64,000 nucleotides of DNA, from contig SWBL01000113.1 of assembly GCA_024195585.1 (NCBI GenBank), forward strand, positions 79,010 through 143,009. Reading direction: 5' to 3'. This DNA comes from Aureobasidium sp. EXF-3400 (taxonomy: Eukaryota; Ascomycota; Dothideomycetes; Dothideales; Saccotheciaceae). The notes below the pieces were generated by a model. That model was not told the origin of the DNA. It did not search any database and saw nothing but the letters and a program-made list of their open reading frames with translations. Of the stretch, positions 1 through 11,700 are shown piece by piece (the first letter of the stretch is position 1; each line of letters begins with the position of its first letter). The position numbers were made by a program, and so were the translations under genes.

Positions 1-459
1 CGACAGGCTCTCTGCCTTGAAAAGATACACTGCATGACTAGAATGACTAGACCGTGCGATGACTCGAGCAGATGCTTGAGTGACGAGCTTGTCAAACAAT
101 GTCAAGACGAGGAAGTGACCACCCGCGCTCAATGATCTGCTCTTTCCGAATGTTGAAAATGCACCACCAAATTATTAGAACCCACTGCCATGTGTATAAT
201 TCAAGCTTACACAACTTGTATTCTCGTTTAGAATTGGCGATTGAATTTTGTTAGGATCACCAAGGGTTGAGGGTGCTACTCCAGTCTCAACATATAGAGG
301 TACGTTTTCCATTGAAACATAGGGGAAAGTACTGTACGCAGACTTTTGTGTAAAGACAGTGGTCAGAGGAAGGAAGTGATATCAGAACATGTTCTCATTG
401 GAAACGTAAAGGTCTGTTTTGGGTATATGAAAGTTTTTGAGGAGGGTGAACAAGGACAT
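1..459. other. left edge, no gene seen
   Basis: No coding exon is recognisable between the window edge and the last exon of the Emp24 gene. The stretch probably holds the 3' untranslated region of that minus-strand gene plus intergenic DNA. Confidence 0.5.
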
Positions 460-1192
460 CTAAACAACGTGCTTGACCTGTACAAGACCAATATCAGCGC
501 CTGAAGTCGAGAAAATGAATCAAGAAAACAGGGCTATGAGCGTACCTCGAAGAAACGCTTGAGCCACCAGACCTGGAAGATGCCCTCGCCAATCAAGACA
601 CCGAGCTGGAAGATGCTCCACCACTTGACTCTGGCGTTGGTGCTCTCGGCAGTGTTGCGGTGGGTACGTTCGCGGACGACAATGTAACCTTGCTCATCCT
701 TGACCTGTGCCAGCATCTCACCAAGAGTGCGCACTTCCTTCTCGAGGGGATCTTGAGGAGCCTCGCTCTCGGGAACGTAGACAATGCCGTGGACGTTGAA
801 GCTGACTTCCTTTGTGTTTGCCGACCAGTGTTCGTTGCTGAAGCAGTAAAGATAGCGACCATCCATGTGGGCAGTGAAGCTGTGATCGCCGCTGCTGACG
901 GAGCGCTCGTGGACTTGGTATGCGTTGGCGGGGTTTTGGATCTATCAAAGGTCAGCTTGTGTCGAAACAGCACAAAGGCAGCAACCAAAAAACATACCCA
1001 GAAGTCAATGTCGAGGTTTCCACTTCCACCAAACTCGCGATCGCCGACCTGGAAGGTGACGGTCATTTTGTCATCCGAGTGCAGCTCCTCGTGGAAGCAC
1101 TCGCGTGAGTGAGCCTTCAGCTGAATGTTGTGTGCCGAGCCGATGGCGAAGAGACCACAGAGGGCCGCATAAAGGAAGGCGAGGACGAGCAT
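460..1192 (-). CDS. emp24: Emp24-type p24 cargo receptor (COPII vesicle protein)
   Basis: Three exons on the minus strand: 1192-998, 941-546 and 477-460, giving 202 residues. The product is a type I membrane protein of the p24 family, which cycles between ER and Golgi and sorts cargo such as GPI-anchored proteins. A signal peptide (MLVLAFLYAALCGLFAIGSA) precedes the GOLD domain, which opens with HNIQLKAHSRECFHEEL. A luminal coiled-coil segment with the motif VKDEQGYIVVRERTHRNTAE follows, then one membrane helix (about residues 170-193). This stretch closely resembles yeast Emp24. The last exon is only 18 nt and supplies the cytosolic tail end VKHVV after FFE, restoring the FF plus terminal VV sorting signals. 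Without it the frame ends at once in FFEVRS and a stop. Intron 1 is 997-942 and intron 2 is 545-478. Length fits the family. Confidence 0.92.
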
Positions 1193-2939
1193 GTTTGCTG
1201 TCTGTCGAGAATCGTGACACACAAAGGGAGGCTTGGGGCAACGACAATAATTGTTTGGTCGAGATGTTGCGCTGTCCCTTGAACATGGAGGTGCACGGTC
1301 CCTGAGCTCTTGCAGCCCCCTATCCAAAACACGAACGGGTACTTGGATTTGTAGGCTTGATCTTCATGGCTGCTTCTATGGTTTATGTATCTACATATAG
1401 TTATGTATATTCTCTAGATAGCCCGCAATGTCAATATCAACAGTCATGTATTGGCGACCTGCAAGTGTATCCAAGACAGCTGGTTGCTGTTACCTTCGGT
1501 ATACCTTCCTGCCCTTGAAGCTTGTTGCTTGCCAAGTTTCGTGGCCCGGGCTCATCGAACCTCACTCCATACCGTACCTCTGTTCGTTCTTTTCTCTGGC
1601 AAGATGCATACATATGTCGGGTAGCCGTCTACAACAATCTCAACCCCAGAATTTGTTTCAAGACCGTTGTTTCTGGGAGGAGTGCCGGAGAATCCAAAAG
1701 TCCGTTGGACCTGCCTTTTCATCTGGACAGCAGTAGGCACTGGAAATCTCTTCTCTGGGGTCTTTCCTGCACCTGGATGCCTTTGGAAAATCTACTATTT
1801 CTTGTCACTCTTCACGGTACAGCTCGTGTATATCTGGAATGGTCTTCGTGGGTTCTGTATTGGACACTGGACTGGATATGGATGCAGGATCCGGAGACTG
1901 AAAGAGACAGAACTCAACTGGTTGCAACACATCATTCTCATCTGGACCAAGCTGTACTGTCTGGATGGCCTGGTACATGTATTGAGGACTGGTCCCTGAA
2001 GCTCGAACAAGACATGTACCCATGTCTACTAGGCGTCCGGGATTATTCGACGAGCCTCTGTTGATTAGATTATCCAGTGTCTGGACATGGGACTACACAA
2101 ATCTTTGCGCCTTCTCGAAATCTTTCAGACTGTTGTGTCATTCGTGGTGTTGCAGCGGCAATAGGACGTGTAGAGTACGTGCACGACCTGCATTTATGAT
2201 TTGTGATCGAAGCAAGTCACATAGATGAGATGAGGTCGGGGGTAGCATGCTTAAAACAGGTAAGTAATACCCTCCCCAGCATCAAGCACTTGTGATGGAA
2301 ACATTTCTATTGCAGAGTGTTGAATTATTTGGCTTGTTTGCATGAAGGAGGGCACCATAGAGGTAGGCTATATATTCAAGCAAGTTTGAATTTCCTTCAC
2401 CCGAGTGGGAAGGGTGGTCGAGTGGTTTCGGACTAAACTAGCACTCAGTGCCGGGGGTCCTGCCTACGGGAGCAGGATGGAAATCACTCACATGGCCATC
2501 TGGAAGGCTCCTCTCTTCGGAGAGGATTTCAGGGATAACCATTCATTTTTGCTTCTCAATTTCCTCTGTTTTTCCCAGTATAGCACACCTCCATGAGGTT
2601 GGTATAGGCAGATGTGTTGTTGTTGCAAAAGGAGCAGCTCGTAATATACACGGAGTTGAACACTTTGTTACGCGTCCTGATACGCGCTTTTTTGTTGTAG
2701 CCAGTGTTCAATCCTCCTCGAGGCCAACACATTTCACACTTCTCTCGACTTTCACATCCCATCACTTTCACTAGCCGGCTTACATCAAACTCGACACACT
2801 GCAAAGACTCATATGTGGCATGAAGAGTTCTATCTGCTCCTCTTCTCATTACCCCTGAATCCACACCAAGACCATCCTCTGAGTGTCTACGCATACTCAG
2901 CTGCGCTCACGATACCCGTGTCTTCCTTAGAACGACAAG
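1193..2939. other. intergenic, divergent promoter region
   Basis: About 1.7 kb between the divergent Emp24 and SANT-like genes. Open frames of up to 180 codons (1522-2064) occur but show no family resemblance, no good codon pattern and overlap other frames. A weak tRNA-like segment at 2403-2489 is listed separately. Confidence 0.5.
2403..2489 (+). tRNA. possible degenerate class II tRNA-like sequence
   Basis: The segment contains a perfect internal A-box-like element (TGGTCGAGTGG, 2415-2425). A strong hairpin with TCCTGC/GCAGGA arms could be a long variable arm, and GAGTG near the start can pair with CACTC at the end. The B-box position (GGATGGAAATC) deviates at two key bases and no normal anticodon stem-loop can be drawn. 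It is therefore more likely a tRNA relic or a chance match than a working tRNA-Ser or tRNA-Leu. Confidence 0.15.
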
Positions 2940-4177
2940 ATGCCACGCTCGAAGTCGCCCGTCCTTCCAATCTCACTCTTCGACATCTTCCTCGGCTCTG
3001 GACGCACCATCCGCAGACCCACTGGACCACCTGGAGTGAGCACAAGACAACCCACTCCACCATCTGAGAATGCTGACTTACGCAGTTCCCGTTTCTACAG
3101 GTTCCTGGCAAGACTGAACTCGTTCGAGTGCGCAGACGCACCAGTGGCCAGAAGAACAGCGGCGAAGAGCCCAAGGCCGCTAGTGCCAAAGGTAGCAACA
3201 AGGAGAACGCTCCTCCTGGTTCCAATCACAGCAGCAAGAAGGAGGAGAACAAGTCTAGCAGTAAAAAGGAAGACGCCAAGTCCAGCAGCAAGAAGGACGA
3301 CAACGAATCTAGCAGTAAGAAAGACGACAAAAAGTCCAACTCCAAGCCATCAAACGACAAAGCCGCAGATGCAAAGAAGGCAACCGACGAACCCAAGACC
3401 AACGGCGACAAACCTCAAGCTGCCGACAAAAATTCTTCTGATCCTGTTTTCACCTCTGAAGACGACGCAAAGATCTTGCTAATGGCATCTGAAGGAAAAA
3501 AAATGCCCGAGATTGCAAAGGCTATCGGCAAGACCAGGAAGCAGACTGGCAAACGCCTTGAAGCGATCAAGCCCAACGATTGGAAGGCACAGAAAGGGGG
3601 CAAGCACAGCAACGAACAAGCTGGTGCTGTCGACAAGAAGAACGACAAGGCCAATGAAAAGCAAGTCATCAAGGCAGACAAGAAGATTGAGGCACAAAAG
3701 AGCAAATCCAACGCCATCGATATGAGAAAGCAAGAGCAGGCACCATCAGCTGCGATTCTTCTGGGAGGTAAACTCGAGCATCAGCACCAGCACGCTCACG
3801 CTCACCGTCTTGACGTTCATCACCATGTTCACGACTCCCAACCTCGCCGCTCGACCCACGACCCCCCTCACGCCCGCCACGACTCAGCCCACGTCCCCCA
3901 GCACTCTCGCAGCCGCACCCGCCCACACAAATCCCACCACCGCCCAGCCGCCTCTGTCACTCCGTCCTCACGCACAGCCTACACAATCAAAACCATGCCC
4001 TCCCTCGCCGAAGACGACCTCTTCTCCTTTGGCGAACTCCAAGCCCTCTCCGAGTTGATCGGCAAGGATATGGAGGGAATGTGGCATCGCGTCAGTGCTG
4101 CTTTCTTTGGCATGACTGGCAGAAGAATCGCTGCTGAGGATATCAAGGAGAAGTTTGCTGGTTTGGAGATCGAGTAG
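2940..4177 (+). CDS. Lys/Ser-repeat protein with two SANT/HTH-like segments, function unknown
   Basis: Two exons, 2940-3035 and 3101-4177, join in phase to give 390 residues; the 65-nt intron has a gtgagc donor and ctacag acceptor. I do not recognise a named family. A short basic N-terminus leads to a low-complexity block (about residues 77-117) of repeated K-S-S-S-K-K-[ED]-D units. Residues about 149-195 form a predicted helical Myb/HTH-like unit (FTSEDDAKILLMASEGKK onward, ending KPNDW). A His-rich run (HQHQHAHAH, about 258) and a Pro/His/Arg-rich linker follow. The C-terminus (about 333-385) is a second helical segment with conserved-looking Trp and Gly positions. The composition suggests a nuclear DNA- or chromatin-binding protein, but this is inference. 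A further intron within the His-rich linker (possible gtaaac donor near 3768) cannot be excluded. Confidence 0.7.
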
Positions 4178-5536
4178 ACGAAGGAGGCGAAGAAGGAAGA
4201 AAAGAGGTAGGGATGGAGAAGGAGCGCTCAAGATGGCTATTCTTTTGCTCGGTGGGCAGTTGTGCTCTAGATAAGTTTTCTTGCTTTACAATCAAAAAGC
4301 AGAGAGGGAAGGAGGGGTTAAGGACGAACATCGTAAATCCCTTCTCCAATTATTCACTCTGGTCTGTTAGAGGCCAATAAAAACGCTCGTTATTTTTCCT
4401 TACTTTTTTTCAACTCACCATTACAACTTTCTTTGACCACGAAGACAAGTGACACCGCTAAAAGTTTCCTTCCACCGTGGTACAGAATCCTCAATCGTTC
4501 ATAGCCTCTACTAGAATGCTCTGAACGTGATGTCTCACTACCCTATGTCTTTGTATCTCTTTGTCTCTAACAACATGCTAAATCCCCGAAATCTTGCAAG
4601 CCAAAGTATTAGCGGCGAAGCAAGACCTGCAGAGGTAGAAAACATAGGTGATGAGGATGTCTAAAAGCAGTCAATCTGATGGTCCAGACTAAGTTGATGT
4701 ATAGGTCCATCTGCATCGCTATGACACTTTGCCCAAGCTGTGGGGGAAAAGGTCATTCTCATGCTTCAAGGAGGAAGACAATATATGAGACACAGATACA
4801 ATGCTGTTGTCCAGCAAAAGCTGACACATTGGTCGCACTGAAACTTGATAGAGCCATCAAATACAGTTGATGTCAAATAGCATGGAGGCGGAGAAAGAAA
4901 CTTGCAAAGTGTTCCGACACATGCATTTCAGAGTCAGCAAAGGAAAGCAGTCCTTGTAAGGATGATGCGGCACGTTTAGATGAGAGACACAGAGGAAACA
5001 AGGGACAAGAAAGTTTTGACAGTAGGAGAACAAATGTCTATGCAGTGTGTGTGGCTGGCTAATGGAGAGAAAACTAACAAAAGTGGTGATACACAAACGC
5101 TTTTTTTCGTGTATGCCTTGCTTGAACGCTTGCGCGAAACAGACCAGAAAGAAGAGATGCAGTGGGTTTCCTGTCTTGTTTGAACTCCCCTGTTCCAAGC
5201 TCCAACCACCAAAGAGAAAGGATACACGAGGGAGTAACAAAAACGACAAGGTGGGAGAGAGATATGCGACAAATTCCAAATCCGCTCATAACGCTCTGCC
5301 AAAAAGGAAAAACTTGAATGTTTAGAAAAGAGTAAAGGAGGCCGTTCGCTGAACCGGAATGAAAAAAGTTGGCACAAAAATGTGTGATGGAAACCACAAA
5401 ACGGAAGAAGAGACATTAGTAGTACAAAGAGGAAAAATCGTTGCCAGCCTTTTCGCATACGTAACAAAAGAATTTTGCTAGTCGGTTGATCCGAAACTTG
5501 CGTGTTGGACGGTCATAAAGTGATAAACCAGCTCTT
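4178..5536. other. convergent intergenic region
   Basis: The stretch lies between the ends of two convergent genes. Overlapping minus-strand frames at 4857-5467 are rich in Phe, Leu, Ser and Cys, as expected from translating A-rich untranslated DNA on the opposite strand. I see no supportable gene. It probably holds both 3' untranslated regions. Confidence 0.5.
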
Positions 5537-8500
5537 TCATGTCATGGCCATGAGACGTAGTCGAACATTCAGCTCCTCGGTTGGAGTCGCTAATCCATCA
5601 TCTGAAGATGTACGTTCGATAGCACTCGTCGAGCGTCGACTTCGACGATGGATGGTAGGTGACTCAGAGACCTCGCGTTTCCGTCGGCGTACTGATCGGC
5701 TTCCGTGCGAACCTATACTGCCTCCGAGACTCTTCGGGCTGGGCAGTAGATCTTCTGCGTCTCTGATGACCTTCTTAACCCTGTCACGTAATTCTTGGAC
5801 GTAAGGAATAATTCGCTTCAATGTCGCTGTGTCGAAGTGGACCTTGTCTCGCCCTTCGATATTGAGACCGGCGTTGGAAAGGCGCTTCTGTTGCAGAGCT
5901 TCTATCACAGAACGAGCGATAGCTTCCGAATTCTTTCGGGGCCTTCCAGGCGTTGCTGGAGTGATGAAGATGCTGTTGTCAGTTCTACTTGGAGAAACAG
6001 TCGCTTCCTCACTGTAGAAGTCAAATTCACCATCAGCTGGAGATTCAGGGAGCCCGAACAAAGGAGGTGGCATGAGATGGTCCATCGCTGGGAGTGGGTC
6101 GTCGAAAGCATCGTAATTGAAAGACGGCGATGAGGACGGTGAGAAGCGAGGAGCGAGTGTCTGTTCGTCAGATTCCTGGTCCGCAAGATCGATCATGGCA
6201 TCAACCTCGCTCCACATCTTTTTGTTGTCCCCATCAAGCACTTCCAGCATGACCGCTCGCATCTTGAGCTCCTTCAATTCCTCGATTAAAAGGCCCCAAT
6301 CTCGAAGAAGGCCGATGTTGGCGAGCACATTGGTCTGCTGATCCCGAATGGATTTTGGTACGAACATCGAAACACCGCTGTCAAGCCTCTTCTCCTCTGG
6401 GGCATTTTCATCTTCGAAATCGAAATCCTCGTTCCAGTCCTCTGTAACGCCCTTGCTGCCGATGCCCCACGTGCCGAATTTGTTGGTGCCTGTTCGTTTA
6501 CCGTCACCTTCTTGGGCAACTGGTACACTTTGACTGCGCACATGAAGTCCACTTGGCGCTCTCCTTCCCACTGACCTACTGCCACGAGTTTCGGCGTCCT
6601 TTTTACCGTGCACGGTCTTGGGACGAGGAGGAGAACGATTGTTTGGGCTTTTCTCAATGGGTTGCTGTTCGGACCAATCGAAAATACTGCTGCGCGTGTC
6701 CCTATCAGTGCTCCTAATAGTCGGTCGTTGTGGGGTCGTGTTTGCAGAGCTCGAAGCATGTCCGTGCGGTGATAAGAGATCAGGAGTGATACCAAGGTGA
6801 GCGAAGCGATTCTTATACGGAACTTGAGGCTCGTCGTCACCGTCTTCGGCAAAAGACCAAGAGCTTTCTTCATCGTCATCGGCATCGGTAACATCAGGGA
6901 AATGTTCGGCATGCTGACGAAGATCAGAAAGAGAGGGCATGGTCGGCGGCGACGATGGGAAGTTGGTTCGTGCAGGTGATTGTTTCATGTGAAGCATTGG
7001 CGAACTGCCCAAAGATTGTTGACGAGCGGAGCGAGCTGGTGTAGAAATCGCATCTTCTTCGTGTATAATGCTATGTCGTGGCTTGAGTGAATATCCTTGA
7101 TCGTGTAAAGGTCCTGTTTGGAGGTAATCTCTGAGCATGGTATGCTTGCCGTGAATGTGGAATGGTGGTGAATCGCCAAAAATGGTTTCTATAGAAGGAC
7201 CTCGCCTGCCTGGGCTCGACTTTGGCGCCCGCGTCCGGACCGAGTCGTAGATGGTGTCGCCTTGTGAATCAAGCATCTCGTCCTCACCTAACCTCATTTC
7301 GCTATCTGAACCGGCCAGATGTGATGCAGAATCGGCATGATGTGCCGCATGATGAATAGGCCGTGAAGGTGAAGGTAATGTGTCGAAATATTCACTGTCG
7401 TCGCTCTGCGGATTTGATGGATCGGCATGGTTGAGTGATGCACCCAAAGCGGACTGCGTCTGATGCGATGGTAGTCTAAGGTCTATTTCGGTAATGGGAC
7501 TGCTAACGGATGGCGGCTTAGTGGTTTGCGTAAGATCATCCAAGTCACGTTGTCTCGCGACGGCGTCGGATGGTTCATCGTGAGACAGGCTTTGTCTGTT
7601 GCCCATACTTGTGGGCGTGTTGGATCGAGCTCGCGCACCCGGCCGACGATATTTCGCGACGGGTGCTGCTTTGATGGGTGGTGGTTGCTTCCAGATCTGT
7701 GGCTCTGCGGGGAGAATGTCACTAACAGAGAAGGAGCTCGACGCCGACTCGATCCTAGACATCTCGGCAATGTCTTGTCTGTCCAATTCGTCCTCAATAC
7801 TTTTTCGCTCATCTATTCTGGAATCAAACGAGGTACTTTGGAAATCAACAGTTGCTCGTGAAAGTCGGTTCGAAGCAAGGGGCGTCTGCTGAGATGAGGA
7901 ATAAAAACGGTCGGCTACCGGGACATTGGACACCACATTCGAATCGGATACAGCTTCGAGATCATCGGCATCATCATCAAACTCAATGGGAGCAGCTTTG
8001 ATATTCTCTCTAGCAGACACCAAGACGGGCCGATATTTCCTATCCGCATACACCTTTTTGATGGGGTTAGGGATGCTGGTCGAGCTGCGACGCCGTGTCG
8101 ATTCCGGGGGAACTACAGCCTGTCTGGGAGCAAAATAGTTACGCCATTGAACGTCCTCGGGCATAGACTCTGCTGGGGAGTCGTAGAAAGAATGTCTGAA
8201 AGCTTCTTCTGCTTTGGGAACAACGGGAGTACGTCTCTCTTGCAGGGTGGCACTTCGTTTGTGGCTGGTTGCTGGGCGTCTCAAAGTCGGAACTGGAATC
8301 TTTGTGGTTGAGCCGCCATACGAGGCGGAAGTGGGCACTTTGCTCACCGAGGTGGAGCGTTTGACGAGTTTGTTCGGGGCTGTGTTGATGGGTGGAGTGT
8401 GGCTGGGGATCATCGGGGTAGTGGATCCCGAGGCTGAAGGAGCGACAGAAATGACGGAAGAATCAGGGCGGGAAGTTGAAGATTGCGTCGAGTCGCGCGA

Positions 8501-8797
8501 AGAGAAGGAAAATCTTTTGAGCCATGACGGCGTCTGATGGGGAGCGAAAGTAGGAGATATCGGAGGTGAGGCTTCTGCACCATGTCGAAAGGACGGAGGT
8601 GTGCCGCGAGGCATTGTATGGCCGTCTCTTTTCTTTAGCACCGTTCTTGCATGATCCGGCGCATTCCTCGCAGTGGCAGGTTTGTTGCTTGCGGAGCGAA
8701 GGGCCTGGCGAGCCGAGAAGGTGAAAGGGGGACAGAAGGAGGCCGGAGTCGCGTACGTGTCGACGGTCTGTACCGTGCAGGTTGCCGTCGATGTCAT
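5537..8797 (-). CDS. large disordered protein, probable Byr4/Bfa1-type septation-network GAP subunit
   Basis: A single open frame reads 1086 residues from ATG 8797. It stays open upstream to an ATG at 9085, so 96 more residues are possible, but that extension is low-complexity and the 8797 start (MTSTATCTVQTVDTYATPAS) looks more natural. Most of the protein is Ser/Pro/Arg-rich and disordered. Two ordered patches stand out: an acidic aromatic motif EDWNEDFDFEDE (about residue 786) followed by a helical segment with LRDWGLLIEELKELKMRAV (about 830-850), and a C-terminal helical stretch ending near VKKVIRDAEDLLPSPKSL. This arrangement resembles Byr4/Bfa1, which with Cdc16/Bub2 forms the GTPase-activating complex for the septation GTPase Spg1/Tem1 at spindle poles. 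The family call rests on remembered motif similarity and is moderate. It is otherwise an unknown cytokinesis- or cortex-type scaffold. Confidence 0.55.
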   Translation of the reverse strand: MTSTATCTVQTVDTYATPASFCPPFTFSARQALRSASNKPATARNAPDHARTVLKKRDGHTMPRGTPPSFRHGAEASPPISPTFAPHQTPSWLKRFSFSSRDSTQSSTSRPDSSVISVAPSASGSTTPMIPSHTPPINTAPNKLVKRSTSVSKVPTSASYGGSTTKIPVPTLRRPATSHKRSATLQERRTPVVPKAEEAFRHSFYDSPAESMPEDVQWRNYFAPRQAVVPPESTRRRSSTSIPNPIKKVYADRKYRPVLVSARENIKAAPIEFDDDADDLEAVSDSNVVSNVPVADRFYSSSQQTPLASNRLSRATVDFQSTSFDSRIDERKSIEDELDRQDIAEMSRIESASSSFSVSDILPAEPQIWKQPPPIKAAPVAKYRRPGARARSNTPTSMGNRQSLSHDEPSDAVARQRDLDDLTQTTKPPSVSSPITEIDLRLPSHQTQSALGASLNHADPSNPQSDDSEYFDTLPSPSRPIHHAAHHADSASHLAGSDSEMRLGEDEMLDSQGDTIYDSVRTRAPKSSPGRRGPSIETIFGDSPPFHIHGKHTMLRDYLQTGPLHDQGYSLKPRHSIIHEEDAISTPARSARQQSLGSSPMLHMKQSPARTNFPSSPPTMPSLSDLRQHAEHFPDVTDADDDEESSWSFAEDGDDEPQVPYKNRFAHLGITPDLLSPHGHASSSANTTPQRPTIRSTDRDTRSSIFDWSEQQPIEKSPNNRSPPRPKTVHGKKDAETRGSRSVGRRAPSGLHVRSQSVPVAQEGDGKRTGTNKFGTWGIGSKGVTEDWNEDFDFEDENAPEEKRLDSGVSMFVPKSIRDQQTNVLANIGLLRDWGLLIEELKELKMRAVMLEVLDGDNKKMWSEVDAMIDLADQESDEQTLAPRFSPSSSPSFNYDAFDDPLPAMDHLMPPPLFGLPESPADGEFDFYSEEATVSPSRTDNSIFITPATPGRPRKNSEAIARSVIEALQQKRLSNAGLNIEGRDKVHFDTATLKRIIPYVQELRDRVKKVIRDAEDLLPSPKSLGGSIGSHGSRSVRRRKREVSESPTIHRRSRRSTSAIERTSSDDGLATPTEELNVRLRLMAMT

Positions 8798-11700
8798 GTC
8801 ACTCGTAGGCGGAACGAGCGCAGGTGCTCGAGAATTGGACCGCGGTCGAGGAGTGACCGGGTCGAGTGAAGAAGGAACGGAAAGAGGGTGGAGGTAGGCA
8901 GAGGATCTATGCGAGTCTGAGCGACGAGCGAGGTTGTTGGGAGGGCGGTGTTGACGGTCGAGCCGTGTGTCGTGGTCGGGTCGGGCAAGCACAAGGCCCA
9001 GGGCAGACACGCCAATGCCGGTGCTCGTTGCACAGAGCTGTATAGGAGTGGGCGTCAGTCGGGAGGTGAGCAATCGAGACTGCAAGGGGGAAGAGAAAGG
9101 ACGGTCAATGCTGCTGCATGACGAAGAGTGCAGCCGCTGTACGAAGAGGTTTAGGCTTCATAGAGCGAGCAACAGGGGGAGGCACAAGCAGCAGCAAGTG
9201 CAGTCAGGGACGGAGACAGGATAGCGAGGGGCAGGGCCGTCGCATATCAAGCCATTGAATGGATGGCGGCAGGCAGCGTAGCGGCTGGGGACATTATAGT
9301 GAAAGCGGGTCTCTGTGCAGCTTACCGTGGGGATCGTTTTCATGCTTTGGCCGATGCCATGCGCCCATCAGCGAGACACACAACTCGAGGGCGGCGGCGG
9401 AGGGAGAGTGCAATTGGACGGACTGCTCAACGTGTATCCCGTCCTCGTCGTCTTCATAGTGGAGTAGGCTCGTCGCTCTACTGAACAGTCAAAGAGTCAA
9501 GGCCCGCAGCGCAAAGCCCCACAAACAAGGCACAGGCACAGACAGCAAAGGAAGGCTGGTTAGGATGCTGGACGGCGACCACTCGGCATTGTCTAAACTT
9601 TGGATGCCCAGTTTTTCCAGGATGCCATTGTTATGACCTGCGTTTCAAGCGCCTACCGCTACCCCTCAGCTCAGACGCCACCACGAGTGGCCGCTGAACG
9701 CTCATGCAACAAGAGATCAACCTCTAACGGCGTGCCAAACATTTATCAAAATGCTCCCGCAACTTCATCAAAGCCTTTCAAGAAGGAATGCCGCTGTCCA
9801 CAACAATTTGCTAGCCTTTGCCAACTCAATGCCAGCCATGCCTTCGTCTCCCAGCCACGCATGAGGGCTTGCATTCGTCGACTCTATTTCTGCCCTCACT
9901 ACCTAACTACAAGCACGTCGCTCTGTTTCATCTTTTGCTGCAGTCTGTTGTCAAATCTCTCTCCTTGCACAGCGCCCTCAACCGCCAAACGTTGTGCGAC
10001 TCCCCCAATCACCGTCGCGTATTCACCATCATCCTTGTAAATAGCAATCAATCCTTACGGCACATAGCTCCTCCCATACGCTCCGGCCTGCAACGCTGTT
10101 TCCTAATCCATGTACCCGTATTATGCCATTGCTTGCTAAACTACCACGTAACTTCTTGACCACTTGCCGTGAAACCCGACGTGATCGTCTACCTAACCCT
10201 AGAATTGAATGCTGAGACTCCAATCAAGCATTGTACAAGTCGAGAAATCAATTGCATCTCATCCTCGACCAACAAGACTCGTGGGTCCAGCTCAAACTTA
10301 ACAAGCGAGACGTCCACCACTCAAGCAGCCGTATGCTGCTTTGTATCAGCTGCAGGGTATTTAGCGTGGTCCTGTCGGTCCCTTTGATCCTTTGAAGCCC
10401 GGACAATGTTGCATTGCAACTCGCAGGGGCGTCTTTCCTTAGGCGTTCCACGCAAGCGCTTGGATCGTTTGGGGTTCTGTTATTTTCGAACCGCCGTGCA
10501 TCCAGCATCTGAGATCTGGCATGATGGTACACATGTACTCACACGACTCGTACGTGTACAGGATGAAACCGAGCCTCACCTCCATGCATTCATCGCGTGC
10601 CTGCGTGCAAAGGTAACAGCGAAAAGCCATGCAACGACGCACCAAAACATGACACATCCACCCATTATTCATCAGGCTTCAGCAAGCAACTTGAAACGCT
10701 AACAAGCATGGCAGACGGATCATCCGCTTTGGGCTTCGCCTGGATCGACTCGGTCCGCATGAGCTGTGGAGTTCACCGACGACACCTATGATGTCCAGCC
10801 GTGTGCAGCAGCGAAAAGAAGAAGGGCTTTGTGCACATCTTTCAACATGTCAAATTCTCAAAGTTACACAATCGACCTCGAATGACAAGCAGGGACTGAA
10901 CCATGATCCATCCCTTGATAGTTTGCTGGTCAAAGAGAGGATCACGGCTGGTCTTACGCAACGTCGGCTCGAGGGAGGCCGGGGAAAGCTGATCGCCAAT
11001 CTACCTCGCCAGGTCCGGGAGTTTGGTACTGCTCACTAACCTTCCACTTCTGTTCTTGTACCGTGGCTTGACTGTGAAACGGCACGGTCCTCGTCTTCGA
11101 CATGCGCAAGCCCGATTCGGAGTTGACGGAGGTTGACACCGCTTGGCAAGCTATCAGGACGACGGGGATAAATAGTAGAATGTCACTCTGTACACTGAAT
11201 ATACAAGGGTATATTTGTCGATCAAAGAACTCTGAGAGAAGAACTCAAGAGTCCGCTGCTATCTTCAACCTTGTTCAAACGTAGCCCTAGCTATACAGTT
11301 CTGCCCTACAGGAATAGAAATTCAGTTTCAACATGATTAATCACCTTACTGAAGGTTGCTCGGGCACCACATGCACAGATACTCAGCTCAACCCGGGTTC
11401 CAGCTCACTCAATCCCACTTTGAATGCACTCTGCTGATCCGCCCAATCGTATTTTGGCTTTCGTACCTTTTACTCAGGTTGTACAATTATTCGTGACCGT
11501 CTGGGGAACAAGCAGATCGATTCAAGCCACGGTCCTTTCTCCGCGGTTGATTGGTCACTGATCAAAATAGCTTGACCTCTTGTGAGGACGGACAAGGAGT
11601 GAACCATCGGCTGGCCGTGCTCGTTTTTCGTGCAGCTGGTCTGTGGTGATCTCGGATGAGGCATAGCAGAAGCCAAGCAGGCCGCTTCGACACGGCATTC

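Noticed and set aside
1522..2064. 180-codon open frame (+) upstream of Emp24
   Set aside because: Trp-rich, no conserved motif, overlapping frames on both strands; no support for a gene.
4857..5467. Overlapping minus-strand frames of 140-163 codons
   Set aside because: Phe/Leu/Ser/Cys-rich translation of A-rich plus-strand DNA; looks like untranslated sequence.
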